Below the pieces are notes generated by a model. That model saw only the letters and a program-made list of their open reading frames with translations, made no database searches and was not told where the DNA came from. A program made the translations under genes and the position numbers. A stretch of DNA of 64,000 bases from Sinomonas notoginsengisoli (lineage in GTDB: Bacteria > Actinomycetota > Actinomycetes > Actinomycetales > Micrococcaceae), in NCBI RefSeq assembly GCF_021554725.1, contig NZ_JAIZDP010000002.1:1-64000 (forward strand), written 5' to 3'. Shown piece by piece: positions 1-7,414 of the stretch (the first letter of the stretch is position 1; the number at the start of each line of letters is the position of its first letter).

Positions 1-234
1 ATCGCAGACGGCGGATTCGAGCCGCTCTCCGAGCAGGACGTCGCAAGCGTTACCCGCCCGACCCTCGTGATGACCGGCTCCACCAGCCCAGCCGTCCTGC
101 GCCTGCTCGCGAAGCGGCTCGACGAGCTGCTTCCCCACAGCCGAATCGTCGACATCCCGGACGCGAGCCACGTTATGCACGTCCAGAATCCGGCCGCGGC
201 GAACGCCGCAATCGTCGACTTCCTCAGGCCCTGA
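1..234 (+). CDS. Alpha/beta hydrolase, C-terminal part (cut by window edge)
   Basis: An open frame runs in from the left edge and stops after 77 codons, so the start and nucleophile elbow are not visible. The last residues (RIVDIPDASHVMHVQNP, then a short helix ending in IVDFLRP) match the end of alpha/beta hydrolases, where the catalytic His sits in a D-A-S-H-x-M-H context before the final helix. The central strand TLVMTGSTSP fits the strand that leads to the acid residue in the same fold. No substrate can be named. No terminator is visible before the toxin fragment that follows. Confidence 0.7.
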   Translation: MADGGFEPLSEQDVASVTRPTLVMTGSTSPAVLRLLAKRLDELLPHSRIVDIPDASHVMHVQNPAAANAAIVDFLRP

Positions 235-248
235 GCCGCGACCACCCA

Positions 249-413
249 CGCACCAACGCGGAACTGCCCGGGCTCCAGTGCGAGAGCCCGGCCATGATCG
301 ACAAGCTCACAACCGTGCGCCGCTCCAACGTCCAGTCCCGCATCGGCAGGCTCGCCCCGTCCCAGCTGGCAGAGGTCGAGCGTGCACTGCTGGTCTTCCT
401 CGGGATCGCCTAG
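249..413 (+). pseudogene. MazF/PemK-type mRNA interferase, C-terminal fragment
   Basis: The frame has no convincing start and encodes only the end of a MazF/PemK endoribonuclease. ESPAMIDKLTTVRRSNV and the tail IGRLAPSQLAEVERALLVFL match the last strand and helix of that family (typical wording: V-D-K-I-T-T-V followed by R-I-G-x-L). Intact toxins are about 110 residues, so roughly half is missing, including the N-terminal barrel, and no antitoxin gene lies upstream. A similar remnant may lie at 1973-2098. Read as decay of a toxin-antitoxin locus. Confidence 0.6.
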
Positions 414-620
414 CCAATTGCCGGCGGCGAGTTTTCCCATCGGCCCGCACCGTGCTCGCCACCCTCGGGGAGAGGTGGCCCACTTCACTGTCTCGCCGTG
501 AGCCTTCACCCGGGCGGCAGCTGGAATTATCCCTCGGTTCCCCTGCCTGTCAGGCGGGCCCCGGAAAGTCATTCAGGTCCGGGGCAATGGCGCCGCTCCA
601 GCCAGACCGGGAGGAAGCAG

Positions 621-1862
621 ATGCCCAGCCCAAGGACACAAGTTGTCACCGACCGCGCCGGAACGGGAACGGCACGTCGGCTGCTCGCCGGAACACTCAG
701 CCGATCCCGTCTGGGCTCTGCCGCCGTGTGGCTGGCGCCGGGAGGAGCGGCCTTCGCCCTCGGCGAGACCGGTTCGCTCATCGGCCTCCCGGCACCCCAT
801 CTGCTGCTCGCGCTCCTGGTCGGGGCTGCTGCCGCCCTCTCGGGGGCCGTGAAGAAGCAGCTGCCCAAGCCGGCGGCCGTGGCCTCCCAGGCCGGCATCG
901 GGGTGCTCATGGGCAGCTACATCACACCGGCCTCCCTGCAGTCAGCAGGTGCGGCGGCCCTGCCCATGACCGCCGTGACCGTCCTGACGATCGGCCTGTG
1001 CCTCGCAGCGGGGTCCCTCCTGGCAAGATGGGGCCGGACCGGCCTTGCCGACGGCGCACTGAGCCTCGTGCCCGGCGGCTCCGCGGCCGTCGTCGCCGCC
1101 GCGGACGACCTCGGCGCCGACTCCCGCGTCGTGGCCTTCTCGCAGTACTTCCGGGTCGCGCTCGTGGCGTTCACCGCGCCCCTCGTGGCCTTCGCCCTGC
1201 ACCCGGTCAGCGGGGGCAACGCCGGGCCCGGTGGCACCCCGCTGTGGGACGATCCCCATCAGATCCTCCACCTGTCCCAGAACACGCATCAGCTCCCGGG
1301 CCTGCTCATGCTTGCCGCCGTCTGCATCCTCGGCGTCAGGGCGGGACGGCGTATCTCGATGCCGGCCCCGGCGCTGTTGGGGCCGATGGTGATCACGGCG
1401 CTGTTCGTCTTCACCGGCACCGCCCAGGGCTTCGCGCCCGACGGTGCGCTGCGCAGCCTCCTCTTCGTCCTGGTCGGACTCGAAGTGGGCCTCAGATTCA
1501 CCTGGGCCTCGGTGCGCAGCATCGGTCGGCTGTTCCCCCACGTGCTGCTGTGGACGGTGGCCGTCTGCTTCGCGTGCGGGGGCCTGGCCTGGGCATTCTC
1601 GGCAGCTCTGGGCCTTCCACTCCTGGATGCCTACCTCGCAACCACCCCGGGCGGGATCAACGCGGTACTGGCCACCGCCGCGTCCCTGGACGCCAACCTC
1701 CCGGCCATCTCGACCGTCCAGAGCATCCGCCTCTTCATCGTCATGCTCCTGACCCCGCCGCTGATCAGCTGGCTTGCCCACAAGAACACGCCGAAGCCAG
1801 CACTGGCCGCCGCCACCCCCGGGAAGCATCTCCCGGTCGTGACCGAGTCCGCCGTCTCCTGA
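621..1862 (+). CDS. AbrB-family membrane protein (putative transporter)
   Basis: This 413-residue protein is almost entirely hydrophobic helices with a clear internal duplication. Each half ends in a Pro-Gly-Gly loop (LVPGGSAAVVAAADDLG in the first, TTPGGINAVLATAASLD in the second) followed by an S-x-Q-x-x-R helix (FSQYFRV, VQSIRLF). That is the hallmark of the AbrB membrane family (PF05145), often labelled putative ammonia monooxygenase but better seen as an inner-membrane transporter of unknown substrate. The ATG was chosen because GGGAGGAAG lies just upstream; the frame stays open further 5' without a better site. The gene stands alone between degraded loci. Confidence 0.8.
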   Translation: MPSPRTQVVTDRAGTGTARRLLAGTLSRSRLGSAAVWLAPGGAAFALGETGSLIGLPAPHLLLALLVGAAAALSGAVKKQLPKPAAVASQAGIGVLMGSYITPASLQSAGAAALPMTAVTVLTIGLCLAAGSLLARWGRTGLADGALSLVPGGSAAVVAAADDLGADSRVVAFSQYFRVALVAFTAPLVAFALHPVSGGNAGPGGTPLWDDPHQILHLSQNTHQLPGLLMLAAVCILGVRAGRRISMPAPALLGPMVITALFVFTGTAQGFAPDGALRSLLFVLVGLEVGLRFTWASVRSIGRLFPHVLLWTVAVCFACGGLAWAFSAALGLPLLDAYLATTPGGINAVLATAASLDANLPAISTVQSIRLFIVMLLTPPLISWLAHKNTPKPALAAATPGKHLPVVTESAVS

Positions 1863-1972
1863 GGCAGGACCCCACCAGCGGGCAGGATCGCCGCGGCGCC
1901 CGTGATCGGCGCCGATAGCGGCTGGCGCCTTCAGAAGCTGCACTCGGCCGGACAGCCGCATCCGGCGCCCGC

Positions 1973-2098
1973 GGCAACGTCAAGCCCAACAGGCTAGAGC
2001 GCTACGTCAACGCGCTAGGGCACCACCTCGAGATACGACTGTCCCTGACCAAGGAACAGCAACCACCGCAGGCGGTCCCGCTCGATCCAATGAAGTGA
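1973..2098 (+). pseudogene. Possible HTH-antitoxin C-terminal fragment
   Basis: A short stretch without a start reads NRLERYVNALGHHLEIRLSL before ending KPLD-type residues and a stop. The pattern L-x-R-Y-V-x-A-L-G-x-x-L-E-I is the usual end of XRE/HigA-like antitoxins and related DNA-binding proteins, after the helix-turn-helix. The frame upstream gives no recognisable HTH. With the MazF fragment at the left, this suggests an eroded toxin-antitoxin region. The identification rests on one short motif. Confidence 0.4.
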
Positions 2099-2208
2099 CG
2101 CTGAGTCCTCGGATGAGTGGCTTCAGCTTCTCCCCATCGGCCACTGACCGCTGCGAAAACCCGCCAAATAGCGTTGCGAATCACACGGATGCGATCCAAA
2201 GCGTCACG

Positions 2209-2241
2209 ACGCGTCCGTTGGCGGCCGGCCAACGGACGCGT
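2209..2241. terminator. Perfect 13-bp hairpin, possible terminator
   Basis: ACGCGTCCGTTGG and its exact complement are separated by 7 bases. There is no U-run on either side. It lies about 105 bases past the end of the NTF2-like gene on the minus strand, so it could end that transcript, or be a leftover structure in this degraded region. The rest of the 1863-2346 interval shows no other clear feature apart from the antitoxin-like fragment. Confidence 0.4.
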
Positions 2242-2346
2242 GTCCGTCCTCGATGCGGGCCGTCCTAAATCCCCCCGCATGCCCGAATTCAGCCGGTCAG
2301 GCAGACGGTAAGCCCGCCTCCCCCCGAGACCCCGCGCCCGCGAGGA

Positions 2347-2766
2347 TCACACCCCGTCCCGGCGATGCGTCATCTCCTCGATCTGGGAATCAATGCCACC
2401 GGCGTCGCGCACCAGCTCAGTGTAGATGCGACCGCCCGTGAAATGGTCATCTTGGACATCGAAGACATTGACGCCTACAAACTCCATGGCCGTCCCGTCG
2501 GCGCGGGTGCCGGACATGCGCCACTCAATCCATACTGTGTCGCCGTCGATAGCGGTCGCAAGCAGATCGGCGCGCAGGTCGATGATGCTCTCGAACAGTG
2601 CGCCGAAGTTGGCGCGCACTTGGTCTCTCCCCTCAACAAATTCCCCTCGACGCGCGGGCGCCGTATCGCGGTAATTCGGCGCGAAACAGGAGACCGTCGC
2701 CTCGAGATCGTGGTTGGTCAACGCGCGCACCCAGCGCTGCGCAACGAGTCGTGGGTCTGTCGCCAT
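2347..2766 (-). CDS. NTF2-like / SnoaL-fold protein
   Basis: This 139-residue protein has the SnoaL/NTF2 layout: an N-terminal helix (VAQRWVRALTNHDLEATVSCF), a short region describing the target (YRDTAPARRGEFVEGRDQV), then strands ending in the W-x-E-W-R-M-S-G-T segment and a last strand GRIYTEL. SnoaL-like proteins include ester hydrolases, isomerases and polyketide cyclases, but many have no known activity, and no catalytic set can be pinned down here. The ATG starting MATDPRL was preferred because the 52 codons upstream look like non-coding, Pro/Arg-rich read-through. It is isolated. Confidence 0.7.
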   Translation of the reverse strand: MATDPRLVAQRWVRALTNHDLEATVSCFAPNYRDTAPARRGEFVEGRDQVRANFGALFESIIDLRADLLATAIDGDTVWIEWRMSGTRADGTAMEFVGVNVFDVQDDHFTGGRIYTELVRDAGGIDSQIEEMTHRRDGV

Positions 2767-3048
2767 GCAATCAGGGTCGCACGAAAGCTTTGACGCGGAA
2801 ATGGCAGGGCGACCCTGGAAGGCGGCGCCGATGCGACCATCAGACATGACAGGCGGCCCGTGAGGACCACGAGCCGCGCAACGTCCGCTTAGAGATCCCC
2901 AATCGGGCGCTCCGACCGCCACTTAGCGATCACAGAATCGCGACATTTAGCGCCGCGGTTCACAGTCCGGCGTGTCGCTTCTTGCTCGAACTGGTCTGCA
3001 GAAACGGCCGTTTATGACGGCCGGACTTACTACCTTGCGATGAGAGTG

Positions 3049-3312
3049 TTAGTCGCCCGTCGAACGGAAGGCTGAGCCCTTCGTCGCTCGGGCGGCTACT
3101 TTGTCGACAATGCGTTCAATGACGCGGTTCGGGTCCTTCCACTTCATGGCGAGCCTGTCGTGATCCATACCGTGCTCTGCCACGATGTCCCGAAGATGTT
3201 CGAGGTCCAACTCATTCAGGCGACTCCTGAGCCCTTCCTCGCCGGCATCGCCATATATTGCGAACGGGTCGAGGATCCCGGGAGCGCGTCTGCCGGTGCG
3301 TCGCCGCGAAGC
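3049..3312 (-). pseudogene. Conserved uncharacterised protein, C-terminal remnant
   Basis: The open frame begins right after an in-frame stop and has no usable start codon, yet it encodes a coherent domain: LDPFAIYGDAGEEGLRSRL, then a helix LEHLRDIVAEHGMDHDRLAM and WKDPNRVIERIVDKV. The D-P-F-x-x-Y, I-V-A-E-H-G-M-D and K-W-K-D signatures recur as a small terminal domain in actinobacterial hypothetical proteins (recalled from memory, not checked). The N-terminal part is gone. It lies between the NTF2-like gene and the att-like inverted repeat, consistent with damage by an inserted element. Confidence 0.5.
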
Positions 3313-3396
3313 TCAATGACTCAGTCGCCAAACTCGACTCCAGCGCATGACCTCGGTGCCCACCGTGCCCACGCGACGCTCAACGGCCAACCCCAC

Positions 3397-3435
3397 GGGC
3401 ACCATCTGGAGAACTTCTCCAGATATTTGGTGCCC
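3397..3435. repeat. Compound inverted repeat, att-like, beside tRNA-Phe
   Basis: GGGCACC plus ATCTGGAGAA, a single C, then the exact complement TTCTCCAGAT, four bases and GGTGCCC, so an inner 10-bp and an outer 7-bp inverted repeat are nested. Extra GTGCCC boxes sit at about 3356, 3366 and 3441. The cluster starts about 85 bases past the 3' end of tRNA-Phe, a common target of actinobacterial integrases. Paired arm-type boxes beside a palindromic core resemble a tyrosine-recombinase attachment site, but no integrase gene or duplicated tRNA end was found. Confidence 0.4.
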
Positions 3436-3493
3436 AAAATGTGCCCAGAGACCCCGAGATGGGGGTCCGACAGGGAGCGATTAAACGACGAAA

Positions 3494-3511
3494 CCCCACG
3501 CTGACGTGGGG
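3494..3511 (-). terminator. Terminator of the tRNA-Glu-Asp-Phe transcript
   Basis: On the minus strand a 7-bp GC stem (CCCCACG with CGTGGGG, loop of 4) follows the 3' end of tRNA-Phe by about 10 bases. It is followed by TTTCGTCGTTTAA, the only T-rich tail in this interval. Position and shape fit a Rho-independent terminator for the three-tRNA transcript. Confidence 0.7.
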
Positions 3512-3520
3512 CTTCTGTGG

Positions 3521-3593
3521 TGGCTCCGACCGGCGTCGATCCGGTGACCTTTCGATTTTCAGTCGAACGCTCTACCAACTGAGCTACAGAGCC
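3521..3593 (-). tRNA. tRNA-Phe (GAA)
   Basis: The minus strand gives a complete 73-base cloverleaf: GGCTCTG acceptor, D-arm with AGTTGGTAGA, anticodon loop CTGAAAA, a T-arm GTTC-type loop (GGATCGACGCC) and the 3' acceptor CGGAGCC plus A73. The anticodon is GAA. It is the last of three tRNAs read in the same direction, and CCA is not encoded. Its 3' end faces the att-like repeat. Confidence 0.95.
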
Positions 3594-3642
3594 TCGATGA
3601 TCGCTCATCGAAAGGCAACTGACCGTGGTCATGTCGCCGAAG

Positions 3643-3716
3643 CGACCCTGACGGGACTTGAACCCGCGACCTCCGCCGTGACAGGGCGGCGCGCTAACCA
3701 ACTGCGCTACAGGGCC
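3643..3716 (-). tRNA. tRNA-Asp (GTC)
   Basis: This is a 74-base cloverleaf on the minus strand with acceptor GGCCCTG, D-loop AGTTGGTTAG, anticodon stem CGCCC/GGGCGG-type pairs around loop CTGTCAC, T-loop GTTCAAGTC and discriminator G. The anticodon GTC reads Asp codons. It sits about 50 bases from tRNA-Phe and 80 from tRNA-Glu, in one transcript. Confidence 0.95.
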
Positions 3717-3797
3717 TCATTTTTCGCGGGCTTGACCCCGCTCACAAGACTAAGATCCTAGCAGACCCCAAGGGCCTTCCAAAATCATCATCCTGCG

Positions 3798-3870
<73 letters not shown>

Positions 3871-3950
3871 CAGCCAGACCATCAAACTATAGGGCGGGCC
3901 GCCGGGACCAGACAAATCAGCAGACCGACCACCTCAGTAGAGTTGTGGGC

Positions 3951-4325
3951 ATGGATGCGCAGTGGATGAGCGAGGACGAGTTCGAGGCGGCCGTGGACTC
4001 GGCCCTCGACGCGATCCCCCGGCGCATCGCAAAGCACATGGACAACGTGGCCGTCTTCATCGAGGACCGCTACGTCCCGCGTACCCATGAGGATCCGGAC
4101 ACGGTGCTGCTGGGCCTGTACGAGGGCACCCCGCTGACGGAGCGCGGCGAGTGGTACGCCGCGGGCTCGCTCCCGGACCGCATCACCATCTTCCGGGAAC
4201 CCATCCTCGAGGTCTGCGCTACCCGCGAAGATGTTGTCGAGGAGATCCTCGTGACGGTGGTCCACGAGTTCGCCCACCACTTCGGGATCGACGACGCCCG
4301 CCTCCATGAACTGGGCTGGGGCTGA
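3951..4325 (+). CDS. Small zincin-like metallopeptidase family protein
   Basis: This 124-residue protein matches the short bacterial zincin family (DUF1025/PF06262-type). The zinc-binding HEFAHH lies at residues 105-110 and is followed by FGIDDARLHELGW, where the downstream Asp is the likely third ligand. A conserved basic-to-acidic region precedes it (TVLLGLYEGTPLTERG, then RITIFREPILE). Such minimal metalloproteases are cytosolic and usually of unknown substrate. No strong ribosome site precedes the ATG; a GTG two codons upstream is an alternative. It lies one base before the CDF gene, so the two are probably cotranscribed. Confidence 0.8.
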   Translation: MDAQWMSEDEFEAAVDSALDAIPRRIAKHMDNVAVFIEDRYVPRTHEDPDTVLLGLYEGTPLTERGEWYAAGSLPDRITIFREPILEVCATREDVVEEILVTVVHEFAHHFGIDDARLHELGWG

Positions 4326-4326
4326 G

Positions 4327-5256
4327 ATGGGCCATCCACACGACCATTCCCACAGCCGCGGCGCCTCCACCGCGACGGGGATGCACCGGCGTCGGCTCCT
4401 GCTCGTCCTCGCCATCACCCTCGGGGTCGTGGTGGTCCAGCTCGTCGCCGGACTCGTCTCGGGTTCCCTCGCGCTGCTCGCCGACGCAGGGCACATGTTC
4501 TCGGACGCCGCTGGCCTCGCCATTGCGCTCATAGCCGCGTGGATCGCGGCGCGTCCCCCCACGGACCAGCGGACGTTCGGCCTCCAGAGGGCCGAGGTCC
4601 TCGCGGCCCTCGCGAACGCGCTAGTGCTGCTCGTGATCGCGGTGTTGATCTTCATCGAGGGCATACACCGCCTCCAGGGCGAAGCGGAGGTGCAGACTGC
4701 GCCCATGCTCACGGGCGCCGTGATCGGCGCGGGCGCGAACATCGCGGGCCTCATGATCCTGCACGGCGCCCACAAGGAGAGCCTCAACGTGCGGGGAGCC
4801 TACCTCGAGGTGCTCGGGGACCTCGTCGGATCACTCGCAGTGGTGGTGGCGGGCCTCGTGATCGTGCTGACCGGATGGGTCCAGGCCGATGCCGCGGCGT
4901 CCCTCGCGATCGCGGTGTTCATCGTGCCACGCGCCTGGTCGCTCCTGCGTGACGTGGTCGATGTCCTGCTCGAGGCCACCCCGAAGGGCGTGCACATTGA
5001 CACGATCCGTGAGCACATCCTCTCCGCGCCGGGCGTGGAGGACGTCCACGACATCCACGCCTGGACCATCACCTCCGGCGTGCCGGTGTTCTCCGCGCAC
5101 GTGGTGGTGGACGACTCGGTGCTCGGGGCCGAGGGCATGGACCGCGTGCTCGACCGGCTCCAAGACTGCCTCGGCGAGCACTTCGACACCGAACACTGCA
5201 CGTTCCAGCTCGAGCCGGCCTCTCACCGGGAGCACGAGCCCGAGCAGCACGCATAG
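4327..5256 (+). CDS. Cation diffusion facilitator, CzcD/ZitB-like metal exporter
   Basis: This 309-residue protein exports divalent metal (usually Zn2+) from the cytoplasm in exchange for protons. It has a His-rich start (HPHDHSHS), six membrane helices to about residue 215 and a cytoplasmic domain with DVHDIHAW and a terminal HC-rich tail. Transport-site residues are H56 and D60 in helix 2 (DAGHMFSD). In helix 5 the usual H-x-x-x-D reads E161-V-L-G-D165, a His-to-Glu change that could alter metal choice. The start at MGHPHDH lies one base past the upstream stop. No metal-responsive operator is obvious. Confidence 0.9.
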   Translation: MGHPHDHSHSRGASTATGMHRRRLLLVLAITLGVVVVQLVAGLVSGSLALLADAGHMFSDAAGLAIALIAAWIAARPPTDQRTFGLQRAEVLAALANALVLLVIAVLIFIEGIHRLQGEAEVQTAPMLTGAVIGAGANIAGLMILHGAHKESLNVRGAYLEVLGDLVGSLAVVVAGLVIVLTGWVQADAAASLAIAVFIVPRAWSLLRDVVDVLLEATPKGVHIDTIREHILSAPGVEDVHDIHAWTITSGVPVFSAHVVVDDSVLGAEGMDRVLDRLQDCLGEHFDTEHCTFQLEPASHREHEPEQHA

Positions 5257-5308
5257 TTCGCCCAATCCGGACCGTACAGCGGCTCAGGGGGGCACAGCCT
5301 CAGGTGAG

Positions 5309-5340
5309 GCACGACGGCGGGCCGGTCGCCGCCGTCGTGC
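5309..5340. terminator. Bidirectional terminator hairpin
   Basis: GCACGACGGCGG and CCGCCGTCGTGC form a perfect 12-bp stem with an 8-base loop. It lies between the convergent CDF exporter and universal stress protein genes, 13 bases from the end of the latter, where a shared terminator is expected. There is no T-run, as is usual at this GC content. Confidence 0.65.
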
Positions 5341-5352
5341 GCCGCACCTTGG

Positions 5353-6393
5353 CTAGGAGGTGAGCATCGGGCCGAACGACGGCCGATCGCCCATCCGCTC
5401 GTCGGCGTGGTCAGGGACAACCATGACGGGGCCCTTCGCGTGGTGCAGCACCCCGTCCGAGGTGGAGCCGAGCAGCATCCCCGCGAACCCTCCGCGCCCG
5501 CGGGTGCCGAGGACGAGGAGGTCGACAGAGTGGGACACCTCGACGAGCACGTCCACGGGGGCGCCGTCGACGAGGCTCACCTGCACCTCGAGGTTCGGGA
5601 AGTGGCTCTGGAGCCACGCGGTGCCGGCCTTGAGCTGTGCGCGGATGTCCTGGAACAGCTGCTCACGGTCCACGGGGGCCGGCACCCATGCGAGGCTGCC
5701 GCTGAACTGCGGCACTGCGCACACGATCCGCAGGGGGATTCCACGCATCATGGCCTCCTCCGCGGCGACGAGCACGGCCACCCGCGCCTGGTCCGAGCCG
5801 TCGACGCCCACGGCCACGACGTCCTCGACCTGCGTGCGGCCTTCCTTGGCCTGGTCGGCGAGGACGTGCTTGTCCTCGATCTCCTCCCCGATCCGCTCCG
5901 CGAACCGCAGGGGGACAGTCACAGTGGCGCAGTGCGCGTGGGCCGGCAGGGCGCTGGAGACGGACCCGAGGAGCCGGCCGACGAATCCGCCTCGGCCCCG
6001 CGAACCGAACACCAGCAGCTCGGCTGCCTTGGAGAACTCGAGGAGAACGCCCGAGGCATCCCCGGACTCCACTGATGAGGTGACCTCGATGTCTCGGACA
6101 TCGCCGAGCTCGTCGAGGGCCTCCTTGAGGACCGCCTCGGCGCCGTCGCGGATCACCGTGTCGTCGAACGTCGCATAGCCTCCGTCGAGCCCCGACGCGG
6201 CGAAAAGGGGCACGCTGTACGCCGTCACGACGTGGAGAGGCCGCCCGCGGCGCTGGGCCTCGAGCGCCGCCCATTTGAGGGCGCAGCGGCCATGGTCCGA
6301 ACCGTCCACGCCGACCACGATTCCCGTGGGAAGATCCTCGCCATCCGGGCCCTGCCCGGGCGTGCCGTCCTGCGGGTGGAGCTGCTCTTCCAT
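5353..6393 (-). CDS. Universal stress protein with two UspA domains
   Basis: This 346-residue tandem UspA protein has domain 1 at about residues 22-170 (opening VVGVDGSDHG, ATP loop GSRGRGGFVGRLLGS) and domain 2 at about 190-335 (opening AVGVDGSDQA, loop GTRGRGGFAGMLLGS). Both keep the G-x-x-G-x9-G-S/T signature of ATP-binding Usp proteins, so nucleotide binding is likely. Tandem Usp proteins are common stress or dormancy factors in actinobacteria. The ATG starting MEEQLHPQ follows GAGGAGG closely; the 25 codons upstream are read-through. It stands alone, convergent with the CDF gene. Confidence 0.9.
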   Translation of the reverse strand: MEEQLHPQDGTPGQGPDGEDLPTGIVVGVDGSDHGRCALKWAALEAQRRGRPLHVVTAYSVPLFAASGLDGGYATFDDTVIRDGAEAVLKEALDELGDVRDIEVTSSVESGDASGVLLEFSKAAELLVFGSRGRGGFVGRLLGSVSSALPAHAHCATVTVPLRFAERIGEEIEDKHVLADQAKEGRTQVEDVVAVGVDGSDQARVAVLVAAEEAMMRGIPLRIVCAVPQFSGSLAWVPAPVDREQLFQDIRAQLKAGTAWLQSHFPNLEVQVSLVDGAPVDVLVEVSHSVDLLVLGTRGRGGFAGMLLGSTSDGVLHHAKGPVMVVPDHADERMGDRPSFGPMLTS

Positions 6394-6724
6394 GGCTGCC
6401 TCCTCAACTCGCTGCGAGCCTAACATGGCCCTCACGGCCAATCTCCACCGCATTCCCAGGCCGGTCAAGCCTGGCGCACGACCGCTCCCCCGGGGCTGGC
6501 GGAGCGTGGGAATCCGGAGCCATTCCGGGCTCTGCGCAGGCCCTCTGCCCGGTCCTTTACGGCACGCCGAAACCGTCTACCAAATGCCCCTGATTTTCTG
6601 TAGGGTCAGACCGTCGCCCACCTTCTGGAAGAACGCTTTCGGATCCGGGCGGTGTTCTGCGAGCAGTCTGAGGGGAACGCGCGAGCAGCAACCAAATCCG
6701 TGAACTCCGCAGGAGGATCCGCTC
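6394..6724. other. Divergent intergenic region
   Basis: This is 331 bases between the divergent universal stress protein gene and the short flavoprotein-like gene. It should hold both promoters. A relatively AT-rich patch (about 6585-6610, with TTTTCTGTAGGGT) is the best candidate -10 region for the plus-strand gene, leaving a leader of about 110 bases, but the -35 is not convincing. AGGAGG at 6711-6716 is the ribosome site of the downstream gene. No RNA gene or long repeat was recognised. Confidence 0.35.
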
Positions 6725-7378
6725 GTGTCTATGCCGCCGCGCCATCAGGAGAGCCGCGTCCTCGAGGCAGCGGCGCCGGGCTTCGAGGGCACTCGGGGCG
6801 ACGGCGAGGCTCACGCTGAATCCACGAGCGCCGTCGTCATAGGCACGGGCCTGTCCGGCCTCGCGGTCGCCGCCGAGCTGAGCCGCTCCGGTGTCCGAGC
6901 CGTGACCGTGGACGGCCTCGAGAGCTCCTCACCCTCCACAGCGACGTCAGCCCTCCGGGTGGCTGACCTCTCGAGCGCTGAGTCCGCTGAGTACCTGGAC
7001 GTACTGCGCCACCTCCGCAAGTACGCCGTGAGCCATGGACTCGACGTCCGCCACCACACCGTGGCCCGCCACCTCGCCCTGACGGAGGGGCCCCACGGCG
7101 ATGCGGCGGCCCGCTGGGGCGTACGGACAGACACCGGGCTCCTGCTCGCGGACGCCGTAGTCCTCACCCGCTGCGCACACAACCAGCTCCGCCGCTTCCT
7201 CGGGGAGCTGGGCTACTCCCTCGGCGACCACCTGCTGGAGGGCCTGGGCGAGATCGGCCTGTACCTCGTGGGTGTGACAGGACTCGCCGCCCCGAGCACA
7301 CGGGAAGTCCTCCGGCAGGCCAAGCACGTGGGGGCGGATGTCGCCGCCCGCGTCGGCGCAGGGCTCCAACCCGCCTGA
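6725..7378 (+). CDS. Short Rossmann-fold flavoprotein-like protein
   Basis: This 217-residue protein has a clear dinucleotide-binding start, VVIGTGLSGLAVAAELSRSG (G-x-G-x-x-G with the following helix), as in FAD-dependent oxidoreductases. After about residue 70 the similarity fades: the second nucleotide-binding segment and the C-terminal FAD contacts of full-length (400-600 residue) flavoproteins are missing. The GTG start is supported by AGGAGG eight bases upstream; an ATG two codons later would be too far. It may be a truncated oxidoreductase, or a small protein that binds a nucleotide without redox activity. No partner gene is adjacent. Confidence 0.55.
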   Translation: MSMPPRHQESRVLEAAAPGFEGTRGDGEAHAESTSAVVIGTGLSGLAVAAELSRSGVRAVTVDGLESSSPSTATSALRVADLSSAESAEYLDVLRHLRKYAVSHGLDVRHHTVARHLALTEGPHGDAAARWGVRTDTGLLLADAVVLTRCAHNQLRRFLGELGYSLGDHLLEGLGEIGLYLVGVTGLAAPSTREVLRQAKHVGADVAARVGAGLQPA

Positions 7379-7414
7379 TCAGCCCACGCGCGGGTAGCCC
7401 GGCAGCGTCGAGGA

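Noticed and set aside
3321-3701. A minus-strand frame containing SVAQLVERSTENRKVTGST
   Set aside because: It is a translation of the tRNA-Asp and tRNA-Phe genes, a known artefact in gene calls.
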